The position numbers were made by a program, and so were the translations under genes. From the NCBI RefSeq assembly GCF_000004075.3, contig NC_026658.2:3224001-3288000 (forward strand): 64,000 nt of DNA, written 5' to 3'. How positions within the stretch are numbered: position 1 is the first letter of the stretch; each line of letters begins with the position of its first letter. Shown here in pieces: positions 12,801 through 26,342 of this stretch. This DNA comes from Cucumis sativus (lineage: Eukaryota; Streptophyta; Magnoliopsida; Cucurbitales; Cucurbitaceae). The notes beneath the pieces are model-generated. The model did not search any database, had not been told where the DNA came from, and saw nothing but the letters and a program-made list of their open reading frames with translations.

Positions 12801-15303
12801 AATTTGGGTATTAATTACTTAAATGATTAAATTAGTACAATAGATATGCTTAAATATTGCCATCTGTCACAACCCTATTCAATACCAAAATTCACTAAAG
12901 ATATTTTTTTTTAATAAAATGTTCAAATGAATCGGATGATTTAGTTTTGTTTTTGATTTGAGTATTTTTCTACTTTTGTTGAGACGGTAAAGATCTTATG
13001 TTGAATAGAAGTATTTAAAATCAATAACTTGAATTACATAAATGGATGAATTTGTAACTCTTCTATGTTTTTGTTTTTAAAACTAATTAATTTGATATCT
13101 TCCTTCAAAACCTGTAATAAATACCATAGATATTTAATGGTTCCAGTTTGGAGACGTATCAAGGCCTTCGAACTAGTTAGTTTGGCTACCTCGAAAGATT
13201 CAAATGGGTTGTTAAACCCATGTATACCCCTAAAATCTACTATTACGAGAGAGAAAATAGGAAAATCCTCCATCTTCGATAACGTGTTGAAGTTTTAAAT
13301 TTTTGTTTGTATTGTAACTAAATAAAACTACTCAAGATTAAAAATGTGAAGTTGAGCTTTAAAGCAACTAAGTATATAAGAATCTAGAGAAGAGAATAAA
13401 CAAGTACAAAAGTTTCAAATGATGTTTATCAAACTTATAATTTGTATGCTTCATTCATAAGGCAAAACTTTTTAAAGTTGACATGGCTTTTATTTCTTAA
13501 AAGTATATATGTTACTAATTATTTTTAAGAAATTCTATTGATTTACTTATTTAAATGTCCTATATTTACAATAATTAAATATATATATATATATAATAAT
13601 GAGCTTGAATTACTTGTCAACGTGATTATTATAATCTCTATTTATCACCTATCAAAGTTTTTTATATGTTTAAAATTTAGTAGTACGTTTTAGATTTAAA
13701 TTATACCTTATAACTTTTTAAAGTTTAAATTCAACCTACATTTCAATTTTTAGATTTATACTTTCAAAATTTTATTGTATTGGTAACTATTTAGATTCAT
13801 GTGATATCAAACGTAAGAAAATGTAAAAAAAAATGTTTAATTTTTTCAAAATCAAAAATAAAAATTCAAATACTTATAAAAGTGTTAGGTTTTAAATTGA
13901 GTTTTTTTTTTTTTTTATCCGCATTTAAACTAAGACGTAAATTTTAACTAAGAATTGGAATGTTTTTAAATAATATAGAAACTATAATGAAAAATAGGAC
14001 ATTTAAGAGGCGAAATTAGGACTAAAGCACAAAGGTCCAAAAAGAATCTTGAGAACTAAAGTATAATAATCACAAAAAATTAGGTAGCTTTTATTTTAAT
14101 CATCCAACTTTATTAGTAGCTATTGTATGTTTTTTTTATATGTAATTAAATAAATTTTAGATATATTATTTATTAATTTGTCACAGTAATATAAAATAAA
14201 ATTTAGAAAAAGAAAAAGGGAAAAGAGAAAAGAGAGAAAAGTGAAGTAGAAGTAATTGGGTGAGTGTTTGGTGATCTTTAATTTGTATCCTCCTTTTTTG
14301 GTCCGTACAAAGTTGATTATACTATTCCATTTCCATTTTGTATTATATATAATTTTATGAGGAAACATTTGGTATAATATAATTTTTATTGTGTATATAT
14401 ATATTTTTTGTGTAGGAAACATTTGGTATATAATATAATTAGTAAACCAAAAGCTTTTCTAAAATATACCAATGTCTCCAAAAGGACAGAATTAGCATGT
14501 AAGTATTTTTAAGTACACTCATTATTTCAATTCTCTCAACATTTCTCAAACCATAAGGTTCCTTTTACATCCCCTTTCTTTAATAAATAAATAATACATT
14601 TTGTTCTTTTTTATTGTATTTAAAGTATACACCATCGTATACTATAAATTAATGATTACATTCTTCTTAAATAATATAAGAATACATCATGCTACTTTCC
14701 AAACACTTCATGTCTTATCTTATTTCCAACACTAAAATGATAGTTCCAGTTAAACTTTGTGACCTATTAAGATCTCCTATGAGATCAATTACCCTAACAA
14801 GAGCATACATCTCTAAGAAACAAATACAATGTCTTATCGGTTAACATCAAACTCAATTATAAAAAAATTGTCTTTAAGATATTATTTTGGCCAAATCTAA
14901 AGATCGAGACAAACTTAGCTTAACAAAACAAAACCTAATGTAAATTGTAAAGTGTTTTCTTTATAAAAATAAAAGTAATAATAAAGATTAAATAGATACG
15001 AATATCCCATTCAATTACATGTTAAATGAAAATTTAAAGATTATTTTATTTGTTTTTTCAAGAGGAAAAGATTAAAATATATATAATTTTAGTAGCACTT
15101 TCAATTATATAAATTTTAGTAAAGTTTTCCATATTTAACAAAATATTTATTTGATTATTTGATTTTTTTTTGTTCTACATAGTATAAATAGTTTGTCAAT
15201 TTCTCTATTTTTTAAAATATGTTTGAATTTTAATCTAGTGGAAGAAAGACCCTATAAATATATTAATATATGTTATGGAAATTATATATTATATATTATA
15301 TAC

Positions 15304-15403
15304 AAAATAAATATATAATTAGGTTTGAGATTTGATTGTTTGTATGAATTTATATTATATATTTATATATATAAAATAAATATATAATTAAGTTTGAGAT
15401 TTG
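15304..15403. repeat. Direct duplication, 31-bp units
   Basis: A 31-bp unit starting AAAATAAATATATAATTA occurs at 15304-15334 and 15373-15403 with one mismatch, embedded in a TA-rich tract. Consistent with replication slippage; no function inferred. Confidence 0.8.
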
Positions 15404-15509
15404 CAATTCTATTTCATATATTTTAACCTCATTAATTCTTTTTAAAATGCTAAGTTAAAACTTCAAAATGAATAAATAATACAATTAAGAATTTCTCTTT
15501 TTTCATTGA

Positions 15510-15556
15510 TATATATATATATATATGTATGTGTGTATATATATATATATATATAT
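15510..15556. repeat. (AT)n/(GT)n compound microsatellite
   Basis: Two long TA runs flank a short TGTGTG interruption. A typical AT dinucleotide repeat of plant spacers. Confidence 0.9.
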
Positions 15557-17942
15557 CCTTTGAATTTTATCCCATTAAACCTACCTTAAATGGGGTTGAT
15601 TCCTTCTCTAAGAAAACAGTCCAAAAAATAACAGAAATCTGCATAACAAAATACCTAAAATAATAACGTGAAAGAAAGTTAGATATAATGATAAAAAGAG
15701 GAATGGTCATTTCAAACCTTTCGTGTATAAATAATCTCCAATAAATCAAAGCTAAGAGAACCATTTTTTATATGTTGAATATAAGAATTTTCGGCCCCCA
15801 CCAATTTGGATGAACCATTTAGATCCATCAAATTTGTCACCTAAACTCATAAAGTGAATAATCCCTTTGACATTTCTCTTTTAATTAAACCAAATCTCAC
15901 ACACACACACATATGGATACACTCACTCACATCCTTTCTACTCTTTCATTTTTTAGTACAACGCATCTACGAGATTGAACTTCAACCTCTAGAGAAGAAG
16001 GTCGTGTCAAACCGTTGATGATATTAAATATTAATTAAGGTCCACACATTGATCTAGAGAAAAAAGAAAAAAGAAAGTATTTAAATAATCATAGAGTTGG
16101 GAGATTCATACTTTTAACATCTTGATTTGATACTATATGTCTACACTAATTGAGTAATTATGTTGATGTGGTTATTCAAATGTTTGAATCATTCCAAATA
16201 TGTCCAAAATCCTAATAAACTTCAATTATATATAATTAAACATTCTTTAGTCTCGTGAATGAATACTATTACTTAAATATTGATGTGACATACCTATGAT
16301 TCGATAGAACTTACCATAGAGAGATTGTGGTAATTAGATTAAGTCAAGATAAGTCTAGTTTGCATTTATTTTAATCCGTTGCTTCCAATTTTTGAAGGAA
16401 AAATTAAGATACGTAAGCATTTACTATTTACTATTTTATGATTGACATTTGATTGAAGTACTACGGTATAAAAAAGTAAAAAATAGGTATAGTTCGAAAT
16501 ACATCAAACTATTTTTCGAAATGAATGGGTATAATAGCGTTACATCTTCTAAACGTTATTGAAAAGTGAAAAGAAATGGGGTTGGAATTTGGAAGAGATA
16601 AAGGAGAAATGGACATGCATAGATGAAAGTTTAGTCAAAAGAAAAACCTTTTTATTATTCCACCTTTTACATTATCTTATTTCATTTGTCATTTAAATGA
16701 CTTCTCTTAATTAGTTAATTAATTCACTATTAATTATTTGAAAATAAATCTTTATCATATAAATCTCTTTTCGCCTAATTTTATACACTAAAAACAGCTT
16801 CTAAGATCAGAAATTGAAAGTATATATGCCACCGAATGTGACATTATGTATTTATCTTTAAATCTTACATACTCACAACTTATAACGCTTCAAAAATTAA
16901 AAATTTAGAATTTGTTTGAAATAATTTTGTAATTACTTAAAAATAGTTTATGTTTGAAAAGCCATTTCAACCAAGTTCTTGACCCAAACCATAACGTTAG
17001 AAAAATGTAGATTTTAATAATTAAAGCATGCATTCATGTTCATTTTTATTAATTTTAAAATCGTGAAAAATCTCATTCCACAATTATTTAAATTTTAAAA
17101 TTTATGTTACTAAAAAAATTGGATCGGTTCTTCTCGTTATTCAAATTAATTCTTCTTCATTGGAGAGGAAAAAAAACATTTCAAATTTACCAATTAAATT
17201 CATTTTTTATAAAAAAAAATATATAAATTAATCATTGCTATTAATTTTCAAAAATCATATGGTTGATATAACCTAAGTTTTCTTCTTTCTTTTTTTTTTT
17301 TTATTTGAAAAAGGAAGTTATATATATTTTAAAATGAGTCCATTAATTTGGTACCCTTTTTATAGATAGACATCACAAATATAAAGAATGGAATTCTGCA
17401 ACATACTATCACTTGAAAGGAATAAAGATGTCCTAACTACTACTACTACTTCACTAATAATAGAAACTCCTCATTCTAACTTTACATCTTTTTTCCTTTT
17501 TTTATAAAACCCAAAATAATTAAATAAATAATACTCCACTAAACAATACCTTAGTTTATTAAAGAAATATGTATTTAACTAAATACCTCTTCAAGACTAT
17601 AATAGTTGCAAATATAGTACAATACAAAAACATTTGTAAGTATTATCAATATAGAGAGATAGTATTATTGGTTCCATGTAGAAAATAATAGTGTGTTTGT
17701 AATTCATTTAAAGTGTTTATTATACATAATCATAAATTGAGTAAAAATGTTAATGGTTAAGGTTAAAAAGTGCAATGAATTGGAAGTCTTATATCTGTTG
17801 AAGTAAAGAATAAAAGGGTACAAATCACATTAAAATTTGCCTCAAACTCAAAAAAATGTATGCTTAAGATTCCACCTCTTGGAAGACCATTCTTTGCCAT
17901 TATTCTAATCACCAATAATTTATTTCATTTTATCTTACTCTA

Positions 17943-17965
17943 TTTATTTATATTTATTTATATTT
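17943..17965 (+). promoter_or_regulatory. Possible TATA region of the NF-YB gene
   Basis: TATTTATATTTATTTATATTT lies about 180-200 bp before the NF-YB ATG and is followed by a pyrimidine-rich leader (TTTCTCTCTTTTCCC), the usual arrangement of a plant core promoter. Position and composition only; AT-rich surroundings make TATA matches cheap. Confidence 0.35.
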
Positions 17966-18142
17966 CTCTCTTTTCCCATTTTTCTGTCAAAATCAAACCG
18001 CCTTTCCTCTTTAATTTAATTTCTCATCTCTTCTCCTTTAAATTCCCCAACACAAACCCACTTTCCACCACCACCACCAATCCCCCCACCGGAATTCCGC
18101 TCCTCCATCACCCTCCCCGGCCAAACCCATCCGCCATTCGCC

Positions 18143-18820
18143 ATGAGCGGCCAGAAACGTAACTTCATGGCCACCACCGCTGTCGTCAGCCCCGTTGGCA
18201 GTCCCACCTCCGGCAACATCTCCGACAGCTCAACAAAAGAACAAGACAGGTTCCTTCCGATCGCAAACGTGAGCCGAATCATGAAGAAATCTCTTCCGGC
18301 TAACGCGAAAATCTCGAAAGAAGCTAAAGAAACAGTCCAAGAATGTGTGTCGGAGTTCATCAGCTTCATCACCGGGGAAGCCTCCGACAAGTGTCAAAGG
18401 GAAAAACGGAAGACGATCAACGGAGACGATTTGCTGTGGGCTATGACTACTTTAGGGTTCGAGAATTACGTTGGCCCTTTGAAGATTTATCTCAACAAAT
18501 ACAGAGAAACAGAGGAAGAAAAACATTCTTTAGCTAGACAAGAGGATCCTTCTTTGTCTCCGCCAAAATCCGCCGCTGAACACATTATTGGAGGGAAATC
18601 GGCGAATTCGGTGATGGATTTTCAGAATTTCAATTCTGGGTTTTATTCATTGGGGAATCAAATTCAAAATCAGGGAAATCAGAAGAGTTTCAACATAATC
18701 GATGGCGTTGGATTTGGGGAAAATTTGAGGGGTTTCAATATAAATGGAGTTCATGAAAATGGAGAAGGAAATCGAGCTCGAGCCATGGCGGCTCATCTTC
18801 AACAGAGCTCCGGTTGGTGA
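18143..18820 (+). CDS. Nuclear factor Y subunit B (histone-fold CCAAT-binding)
   Basis: NF-YB subunit of the trimeric CCAAT-box transcription factor; it dimerises with NF-YC through a histone fold and then recruits NF-YA. Intronless, 225 residues. The conserved core runs from about residue 32 ([14 protein letters not shown]) through [37 protein letters not shown] and [17 protein letters not shown] to about residue 122. The N-terminus is Ser/Thr/Pro/Gly-rich and the C-terminus Asn/Gln-rich, as in non-LEC1 NF-YBs. The Asp that marks LEC1-type proteins is not at the corresponding core position (Lys in [11 protein letters not shown] context), so this is a non-LEC1 member, nearest in feel to the NF-YB2/3 group. 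The start is the first ATG of the frame, in good context (GCCATGAGC). A second Met at residue 9 is possible. The frame is clean. Confidence 0.95.
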   Translation: MSGQKRNFMATTAVVSPVGSPTSGNISDSSTKEQDRFLPIANVSRIMKKSLPANAKISKEAKETVQECVSEFISFITGEASDKCQREKRKTINGDDLLWAMTTLGFENYVGPLKIYLNKYRETEEEKHSLARQEDPSLSPPKSAAEHIIGGKSANSVMDFQNFNSGFYSLGNQIQNQGNQKSFNIIDGVGFGENLRGFNINGVHENGEGNRARAMAAHLQQSSGW

Positions 18821-20918
18821 TTACAAATTTTAATATACAAAATTAGAATTAAGTTTATAAAACTTCATAAATAGTAGTAAAAAAATTCATAAATAAAGTT
18901 TTAAACTCTAAACTTCAAATTATAGTCACTATTTTAACTCATATAGATATATATTCTAAACATGAACTTCAAAGGCTAAAGAGGGGGAAAAAAGATTGGT
19001 TTTTTCTTTCTTTCTTTTTTATTTTTGGGATTAAATTTCGATCTTACTTTTAGATTAAATTAAGGAGGATTTTACCGTAGTTTAATACATTTTTATGAGT
19101 TAGTGTATGGTATTTAGAGAGGAAGAGAGTGATTTCTTTTTATTTTATGTTTTTCTTTTCTTTTTTTTTCTTTTGGTTATAAAAGTGATGGGACGTGGGA
19201 TTTGAATCTAGAATGAATACTTTAAAGTAAGAGTGGCATTTGTCACAATATATTATGCTATTTGACTTTATTCTAAATCACATTTAATTTCTTGGTCTCA
19301 AGGTACTTACTTGGTTTTTGCTTAAGTTTTCTTGTTATCAATTATGGGAATATATGGTAGTTTGACCACATTCTAATTCTCTTCTTTTTTTTTTCTTTTT
19401 CTGGTTAGAAAATATTTTATTATGTTTAATCTCATACATTTATAATTGTTTGCTTAACCAATCAAAACATCAATCATTATTTGACTTGTAATATCACTCT
19501 AAAATAATGAAAATAAAATAAAATTATTTTCATGCAATTGAATGTCAAACATAGGTAAGGGTAAATTTTAATGAAGTATTGTATAATATTGATGTCAAAC
19601 ATGAATGTAACTCGTGAATGATACTACTTATCTCTCAAAGTTGAACACTTCAATTCCCATAGACTATTGAACTAAACTAGAATCATTCAAAAAGATTGCC
19701 GCAGCTTTCATCTACTTATAGCAAGTCCTTGCTTTTTATACAATCAGAAAATTATCATGTTGTGTTGTCCTTCACTTATAATCAATTGGTTGAATATTAT
19801 GATCGAAAAGGGGTGATATCTTCTAGCATGTATTTAGATATTGAGAAAATTGAAATGTTTGCAAAAGGAACACAGCATAGAAACATTTATAAATATAGCA
19901 CAAAGCAAAAAGAAATTATAAATAGCAAAATTTAAATCTATTTCATAGAATCTATCATCAATATGACCATATCACTTCCGCTAATACAAGTCTATAAATA
20001 ATCACAGTTTATTTACAATTCTACAAAAATATTTCTACACTTAATGATGTATTCTAAAAAAGTGATGCTACTGCAATTGTCCTCTATTTATACAAGTGTA
20101 CTATATAAATGAGGATGCTCTTCATCATTAGTAACTCTTGTATAAGAGTTTCAAAAACTTGAAGTGGGTAAACTGAGGCTACCAAAAAACGCCATATCAA
20201 TGCTTGACGTTGAAGCTAAGAGAAAAATGTTAATAATATATGCTTTTGGACGTTTAAGGAGTAACATAGACCACCAAATTAATATTTGTAAGGGAACACT
20301 AAAACTAATTTGATAAATAGAACACTACAATCAATCCTACGATCTAAGTATACAAGCGAATAAAAGGGCATAAGATATTAAGTAACGATAGCTTTTTGGT
20401 TGTAAGGAAGGAAACAAAGAAAACAAACACAAACTAATAGAAGAATTTATTCTTGGAGGTTGTAAACAATGTATATATATATTTATATATATATCCTTCA
20501 AAAACCAATGCAGTGAACACGTCTGTTCTTGGAGGTTGTAGAACTCAGACTATGGTTATACAAAACTGAAATGATGGAATAATTAACAAAATTACACCAA
20601 GATATTCCAACTAAGAGGTGAGTGAGATTCTAAGTCCTTTTTTTCTGGTAACGGCATTAAGAATTTAAGAAAAGAACGAAAAAACGATTGAAGACACAAA
20701 GCGTGATCCTAAATAGTACAGCAGCCTACCTAAAGAGTTTGGAGGGTATTGCTCAAGATCCCGTCATTTTTTCTTGCTAGATCAATAAAAGAAGTCAATA
20801 GGCATTGGCGTCTCAGTTTTGGCATAACAGAAGCAATACCTTCGAATGTTGAGCAAGATGTGGAACGAAGTGGAGCTTCGTAACAATTTCTATCTTGTGC
20901 TAGCCATGGTATGAGATA
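18821..20918. other. Intergenic between convergent NF-YB and HIT4-like genes
   Basis: About 2.1 kb between two convergent stops. It holds both 3' untranslated regions. A 15-bp motif TTCTTGGAGGTTGTA is repeated at about 20451 and 20526. The small plus frame at 19696-19935 is unlike known proteins. No RNA gene or bounded mobile element seen. Confidence 0.65.
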
Positions 20919-23900
20919 TCACAGAACTTCATGAGCCTTTCCGTAGTACCTATTTATAAATGGAGCCTGGAAAGCCCTAAATGTTAGCGTACATTGCAAA
21001 ATGAGGGCAAAACCATGTGAGAGGAAATTACTTATTGAGATTGTTGAGAATGTATCATTAAAATATTGGAATTTATGGCTTTAACTCTTTCCTTTTTTTA
21101 GTCATTTACAATTTTCATTGATATTTATTGACCAATAGGTCAACCATGCTCGGTTGTAAATGTGTATTAGCTTAAATGAGTATGAAGGGAAAGCAACTGG
21201 ATTACTGGTTAAAGAGGTAAATAATTCATAGCTATAGGCATACAATATATGCCATGCATGAGCTAGAAAGAGTACTTAGAGAATGTCAGCTGATAAGGAG
21301 TGAGCTTCAAAAATCATATTCCTTAAGTTCAGGTTTGGAAAGGATGAGAAGCTCTCTAATATTTTGTAATAGTTGGTAGTTTGTAGCATTGTTCATAAAT
21401 TGAAATGAGGTTTATAAAAAGATGCAGTTCAAGATCGAACTTCTCACTTGTCATTAGCCGAGAGGCTTAAAGCAGAGTTAATCTTACCTTAACATTGGAT
21501 ATATCGGGTGAATCAGGTGTTTGTACAGGGTAGAACTTGTAAAATTTCATCTTCTCGAATGCTTCCTTAGTTTCATTGCTCATTTCCTCAATGGCCTTTT
21601 TCCGTGCTTCCCTAGCCTGAAGGAAAACTGAATAAGATATGTATGCAATTGTAACTTTATTACAAAACAGGTATAACAACAATATGACTACGACGTTTAC
21701 CTCTCTATTAGCTTTCTTGGCCTCTCTAACTTTCTCCCTTACAAAATCCTAAAAATCGAGAACTGTCATCAGGTAAGCTTTTATAAAGATAAATAACAGT
21801 AACGTGGCTACAACACTAGACAAACTATTACCTTGAAGGCATCCTTTTGACTTTCAGATAATTCTTCTTCCTCAATCAACTTATCCGTGAACTCCTGAAG
21901 ACACATGAAAAAAAAAGCATAAAGATAAAACTCTAGGGAAATTTCCAGTGAAAGAGAACTTTCAGAAACGATCGGCAACCTATGCTATTAAAAGGTAATA
22001 ATTAAGACAGTCATTTGAATTAATAACTTGTACCTCGAGTTCATCAAATTCCCAATCAAATTCACAGAAAACCTGCAGATAACAAAAATGTTAAACTTAC
22101 ATATAGATTTTGCAGTACTCTTGCATGATCATCCTAATCCAAATGGGCATCAAAATCTGAAAATATGAGCATATATATTTCAGATTGTGAAAAAGATGCT
22201 CATGCTCAACTAATCTATTCCCTACATACTATGCATTCATGAGCCTTTTTTAAAAAACAGCATGGATTAAAAGCTTACTGGCTTTGGGTCTACTGGGAAA
22301 ATAATTGGAACCTCAGTGCTTTGTTCAAATTCATCATCCTTAAAGGGTTGGTAAAAGTCTGCCAGAAAAGGAAGAAAAAAAAGCATGAGGTATGTATATG
22401 ACAAACTTATATAGACTTAAATGATAACCATTAGTCAGATTATCTAGATGGCATTAAAAATCAGTAGAATGCCTGGGTAGAAAATTACAGTTAGAGATAA
22501 TTTTTTCTAATCAAGGAGATATTTCATTTTCTCTTCGCAAAAACTTTCAGCTCTTCCCCTCTCATGCAACAAAAATATCAATCATGAAATTAGCAACCAA
22601 ATGGTTGAAGAACTTACAGGGTAAGCAATACTCATATTTCTTGAGACGATCTATTTTTAAATGCTTCAAAGCAGCTCTGCAAAAATATTTACACAAGCAT
22701 CAGGTCATTTGTAAAGAAAAACAATTGAAGGTTAGTAATAAACAAACTTTTGTTGAAGTAGTATTTCAAAAAATAATAACTACATCGAAAAAGAAGTGGA
22801 GAGTCATGCTCGTAGTCATATTAGTACCTTCTCTGAGTGCAGCTGAGGATGAATATTTGAGATTTCAATTTATCAACTCTTCTATCTCTGAAGAAGAATT
22901 AGATAGCATGATCAATAATAAAACTTATTTAGAATCTAAAAGATGCTATGAAAAATCACAAATTAAGACCTCTTCTCCAGGGGAATATAAGGAACCCAGT
23001 CCATTTTCATCTGCTTCATGGGAATTATCTCTTCAGCCTCTCTTTGAACAGAATTGATGCCAATTTTATCAGAAGGTGGGAAAGGAGATGCAACCTGTAG
23101 AACCATAAAACAAATAGCTGTACGATTTAAATTCCATGGCAGTACGGCGGATGTAACAACTGAGAAAAGTAAAAATTAATTGATAATTTCTTTCAGTTTG
23201 GTATTTTATTTGTTCTACGGTTGTTGGTGAATTAACATGGCTACTATCAGAAACTATAACTTGACATGACAGAGGGCAAAAGGCAAGAGACATTGCATAA
23301 AGGAAACGATAAGTATTTTCTAGGAAATCTCAGTATTAATCCTGCCATCTAAATATATGAAAAGATAAAAGGACATATGGAAAGGCAAAAGTTCCAAGGC
23401 CTTCTTGCCATCTAGATCAAAACCCCACTAACTATACATTTCAAGAAGCATTCGCGTATGGATTATGTATAAAAATAATAAACAACCGACACCATAAAAA
23501 TATTAATAGAAATATAATGACTTACAGCCACCACAACAGGTATGCATATAACTTTATTTTCTCCCTTGAAAGGAACCAATTGAGCTGCACAAAACAGTAA
23601 TCAACATAAATAGACTACAAAAAAAAAAAAGGTAATGAGAGAACTTTTGAATGGGGTTGGAACAACATAGTAGACCTTGATAAAGTTATCTTGTATATAT
23701 TTGTAACATATAAAATAAGATTCTTAGTCAAGCTAAGCTACTTACGCTCTGTACAACCAAATAGATAAACCTTCTCGCCATACAACTTTCCTCCCTCTTC
23801 AAATGCATCCTGACAATAATTGCAAATGTTATATCACCTATTATAGTAAATTCACCGAAAAAGGGAAAAAAAACACTATTGGACTGTGAGAGATTATCAA

Positions 23901-24772
23901 ACTCACTTCCAGATTTGAGAAATTCCAGTTGAATTGATAAACCGAGTCCAATTGATCCCACTGAAATAAAAAAAAACACATAAACGTATAAGCAACCGAA
24001 CAATGAGACTTCTGACAAGAAGATACAAGCACCGTTGTTTACACCAGACCTCTGTCCCAACAGGAAATGCTGCTTTCCACAAATCTTCCTGCATTCAGTA
24101 ATTGCTATTCGTAAATCAAGAGAAAATATTAATTCGCAAACCACAAACAGTCGAATTTTCCAAAAAGAACACCAATGCAGGTAACGTCAAAACTACTGAA
24201 AACAACCATCTGGGTCCAAAAGCTTGCTAAAAACATTTTTAAAAAAACAAACAAACTTCATTTCCAAGTTCAAGTAAATCATTAACAAAGCAAAATACAA
24301 AAGTTTATTGAAGCTCGTACTTTCTAACACTGTATCATTCAAGAAACCCAGAAGAGCAAATGAAACTATCCCAACAAACAATTTGCCACCTACAAAGATC
24401 CATTACAGTACTTAGACACAACCAACATTATCCCCTGCTCAATTTCCCACTAAAAAGAAAAATGAAAAAAAATGGAGAATCGAATAATTCATAACATTGG
24501 GAACTCAAGACCCATTTAAGAAATTAAAGAAACCCCAACAAAATGACAACCAAAACTAGCTAAAGACTCAAAAGAGACTGCAACACAAAATCTTGCAGTA
24601 AGAACAGCAGAATATAGAATACCATGTTACGCTTATCCTCAAAATACTCGGGTTCGGATTCGGGTTTGGGGAGCTTAGTCCGCTTGGCACGAGATGGGGC
24701 TTTGTCGGGCTTAGGTTCCGCAGGTTTATCCTCTTCCTTTCTAGCTGCTTTTCTTTTAGTACCTTTCCTCAT
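20919..24772 (-). CDS. HIT4: HEAT INTOLERANT 4-like protein
   Basis: Homologue of Arabidopsis HIT4, a plant nuclear protein reported to act in heat-induced chromocentre decondensation and release of gene silencing. Fourteen exons, all joining in frame with GT/AG ends: 24772-24623, 24088-24050, 23960-23907, 23809-23746, 23584-23526, 23094-22970, 22887-22828, 22676-22618, 22358-22279, 22072-22034, 21894-21832, 21748-21701, 21616-21488, 20966-20919. Product about 338 residues. A basic Lys/Arg/Glu N-terminus (MRKGTKRKAARKEE) suggests nuclear targeting. It is followed by PESEPEYFEDKRN, DLWKAAFPVGTE, ASPFPPSDKIGI, a Glu-rich stretch (EFDWEFDELE), a charged helix (REKVREAKKANREAREARKK) and the C-terminus INRYYGKAHEVL. 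These match the family along its length. No catalytic domain is recognisable. The true ATG is at 24772; an in-frame upstream TTG is not a credible start. Confidence 0.93.
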
Positions 24773-25292
24773 TGTGTTCAAAAACTGAGTAGGAAAACGA
24801 ACGAGAATGCGAAGAAGAAGGAGAAGAGAATGGTGCGGCGGATTGAAACGCGAAGGATCCGGATTAGAAATTGCGAATGTAGAGGGAAAAAGGATGGAGA
24901 TGATAAGTGAGAGAGAGAGAGAGGAAGAGAGAGAATTAGGGTTTTTGAAATTGGGGATTTTGAGCGTAAGATCAACGCCAATGCTTCTTTCCTTCTACCA
25001 CACAGAGGCGGGACGTCTTTTGCTTGAAATCCAAATTAATTTCAAATTTTCTTTTAACTTTCTTTTCTTTGTTTTTTTTATTAAGTCACACACTGTCTAA
25101 ATTACTATTATTTCCTTTTTCCACTTTCTATGGGTAACTAAGTATACATTTTTTTTTAATAAATCATTTTAGTCCCTTTCCACATTTTAGTTTAACGCCT
25201 CATCATTATTTTTTATTATAATTTATTAAATAATAATAATAAGATTTCTAAAGTTCAATTTTATTTTCTATATTTTTAACAATTTTTCATTG
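24773..25292. promoter_or_regulatory. HIT4-like 5' leader and promoter region
   Basis: Purine-rich on the plus strand (GAGAGAGAGAGAG near 24910), hence a CT-rich leader on the transcribed minus strand, typical of plant 5' untranslated regions. It turns AT-rich upstream of about 25030. The Mutator-like element begins 530 bp upstream of the ATG. Confidence 0.5.
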
Positions 25293-25301
25293 TTATCTAT
25301 C
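25293..25301. repeat. Target-site duplication, left (TTATCTATC)
   Basis: Nine bases directly repeated on the far side of the element at 26621-26629, with no mismatch. Confidence 0.82.
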
Positions 25302-25465
25302 GGATTTTTTTTAAAAATAATGTGTTTTGTAAAAATATTTTGAAAAATAGGATTGTTGGAAAAGAAATTATAAGAATAAGACTGTTTCCAAAACTATTTT
25401 AAAAAATAAGTGTTTTTTTGAAATTGGAGGAAGTCGTATACCCCGACTTCCAAATGAAATTGAAC

Positions 25466-25492
25466 GAAGTCGTGTACGGGGTACACGACTTC
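25466..25492. repeat. Perfect palindrome (12-bp arms)
   Basis: Arm GAAGTCGTGTAC, a 3-base loop GGG, then the exact reverse complement. A degenerate relative (GGAAGTCGTATA..GACTTCC) lies just upstream near 25428-25451. Confidence 0.9.
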
Positions 25493-25559
25493 CTAAATGT
25501 ACATGTCAGCACATTTGACCACTTCGCTCCACGTATGCACGAGTTTGACCCACATGGAC

Positions 25560-25588
25560 GGAAGTCGTGTACGGGGTACACGACTTCC
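25560..25588. repeat. Perfect palindrome (13-bp arms)
   Basis: Arm GGAAGTCGTGTAC, loop GGG, then the exact reverse complement. The same sequence recurs at 26343-26371. Confidence 0.92.
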
Positions 25589-26342
25589 TAAATAATTGTT
25601 TTTAAAATTATTATATTTTAAAAGATTAACTATTTTTAGAGTAAAAACATTTGTGAAAGACCGATTTTTTTTAAAAATAATGTGTTTTAAAAAATATTTT
25701 CAAAATTAGGGTAGTTGAAAATTTATGTTTTTGTTTAAATGTTTAACTTTAAATATGTGAGAATTTTAGTTTTTGTTTAAATGGTCAAATTTTTGATAAT
25801 TTATATTTATTATGAACAAATTAAAAAAATAAACCAAAGGTAAAACACATCATTAGTGATATCTTATAAGAATTTTTGTTAATTTATTAAATAAATCTTG
25901 TGGCTTAAGATAGATTGAGAAAAAAATATTTTGAACGTTTTTTTTAATACTTGGTTCTCTACTTTAAAAATATATATTATATATTGATATTATTAAGAAT
26001 ACTCCTACATCTAAATCATGTATTAGCAACTTCTAATTTATAATTAATTTAAAAAAGTTCAATTTTTTATTTATACAACTTGAATAAGTTCTAGCAAAAT
26101 TTAAAAACACTTAAATAATAGGAGAAGCTTACAACAAAAAATAAATTATTTTATCAACATAATAATAAAATAAAATAATTAATAAAATAATTTTAACAAC
26201 AAAATTGTGTCCACGATTTTTAGAAAAGCATACATTTATGACGAAATAGAAGAGGAAAAGTGAAGAGAGGAAGAGAAAGTTTGAAAGGAAAAATGGATGA
26301 ACCCTATGGTTGATTGGACTGTTGACCGTTGACTCATTGTAC

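Larger units (their letters stand above)
6779..18142. other. Long AT-rich gene desert with short duplications
   Basis: About 11.4 kb between two divergent genes. The first 500 bp (to about 7250) is less AT-rich, holds a GAA microsatellite and is the likely SERK-like promoter and 5' leader. The rest is very AT-rich with many TA runs and short direct duplications, listed separately where clear. Open frames here (for example around 8613-8831, 13034-13298, 14120-14422) are low-complexity or unlike known proteins. I see no tRNA, no retroelement core domain and no bounded transposon. The last few hundred bases should hold the NF-YB promoter. Confidence 0.65.

Noticed and set aside
13034..13298. Overlapping frames of 77-79 codons on both strands
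   Set aside because: This patch of the desert is a bit less AT-rich, but neither translation resembles a protein family and there are no splice or start signals to support a gene.
18016..18390. Minus-strand frame of 124 codons
   Set aside because: It is antisense to the conserved NF-YB coding region.
22584..23057. Plus-strand frame of 157 codons
   Set aside because: It lies antisense over exons 6-8 of the HIT4-like gene and has no family resemblance.
23728..24144. Minus-strand frames of 63-138 codons in the HIT4-like gene
   Set aside because: They are read-throughs of introns around exons 2-4; the spliced exons join in frame and match the family.
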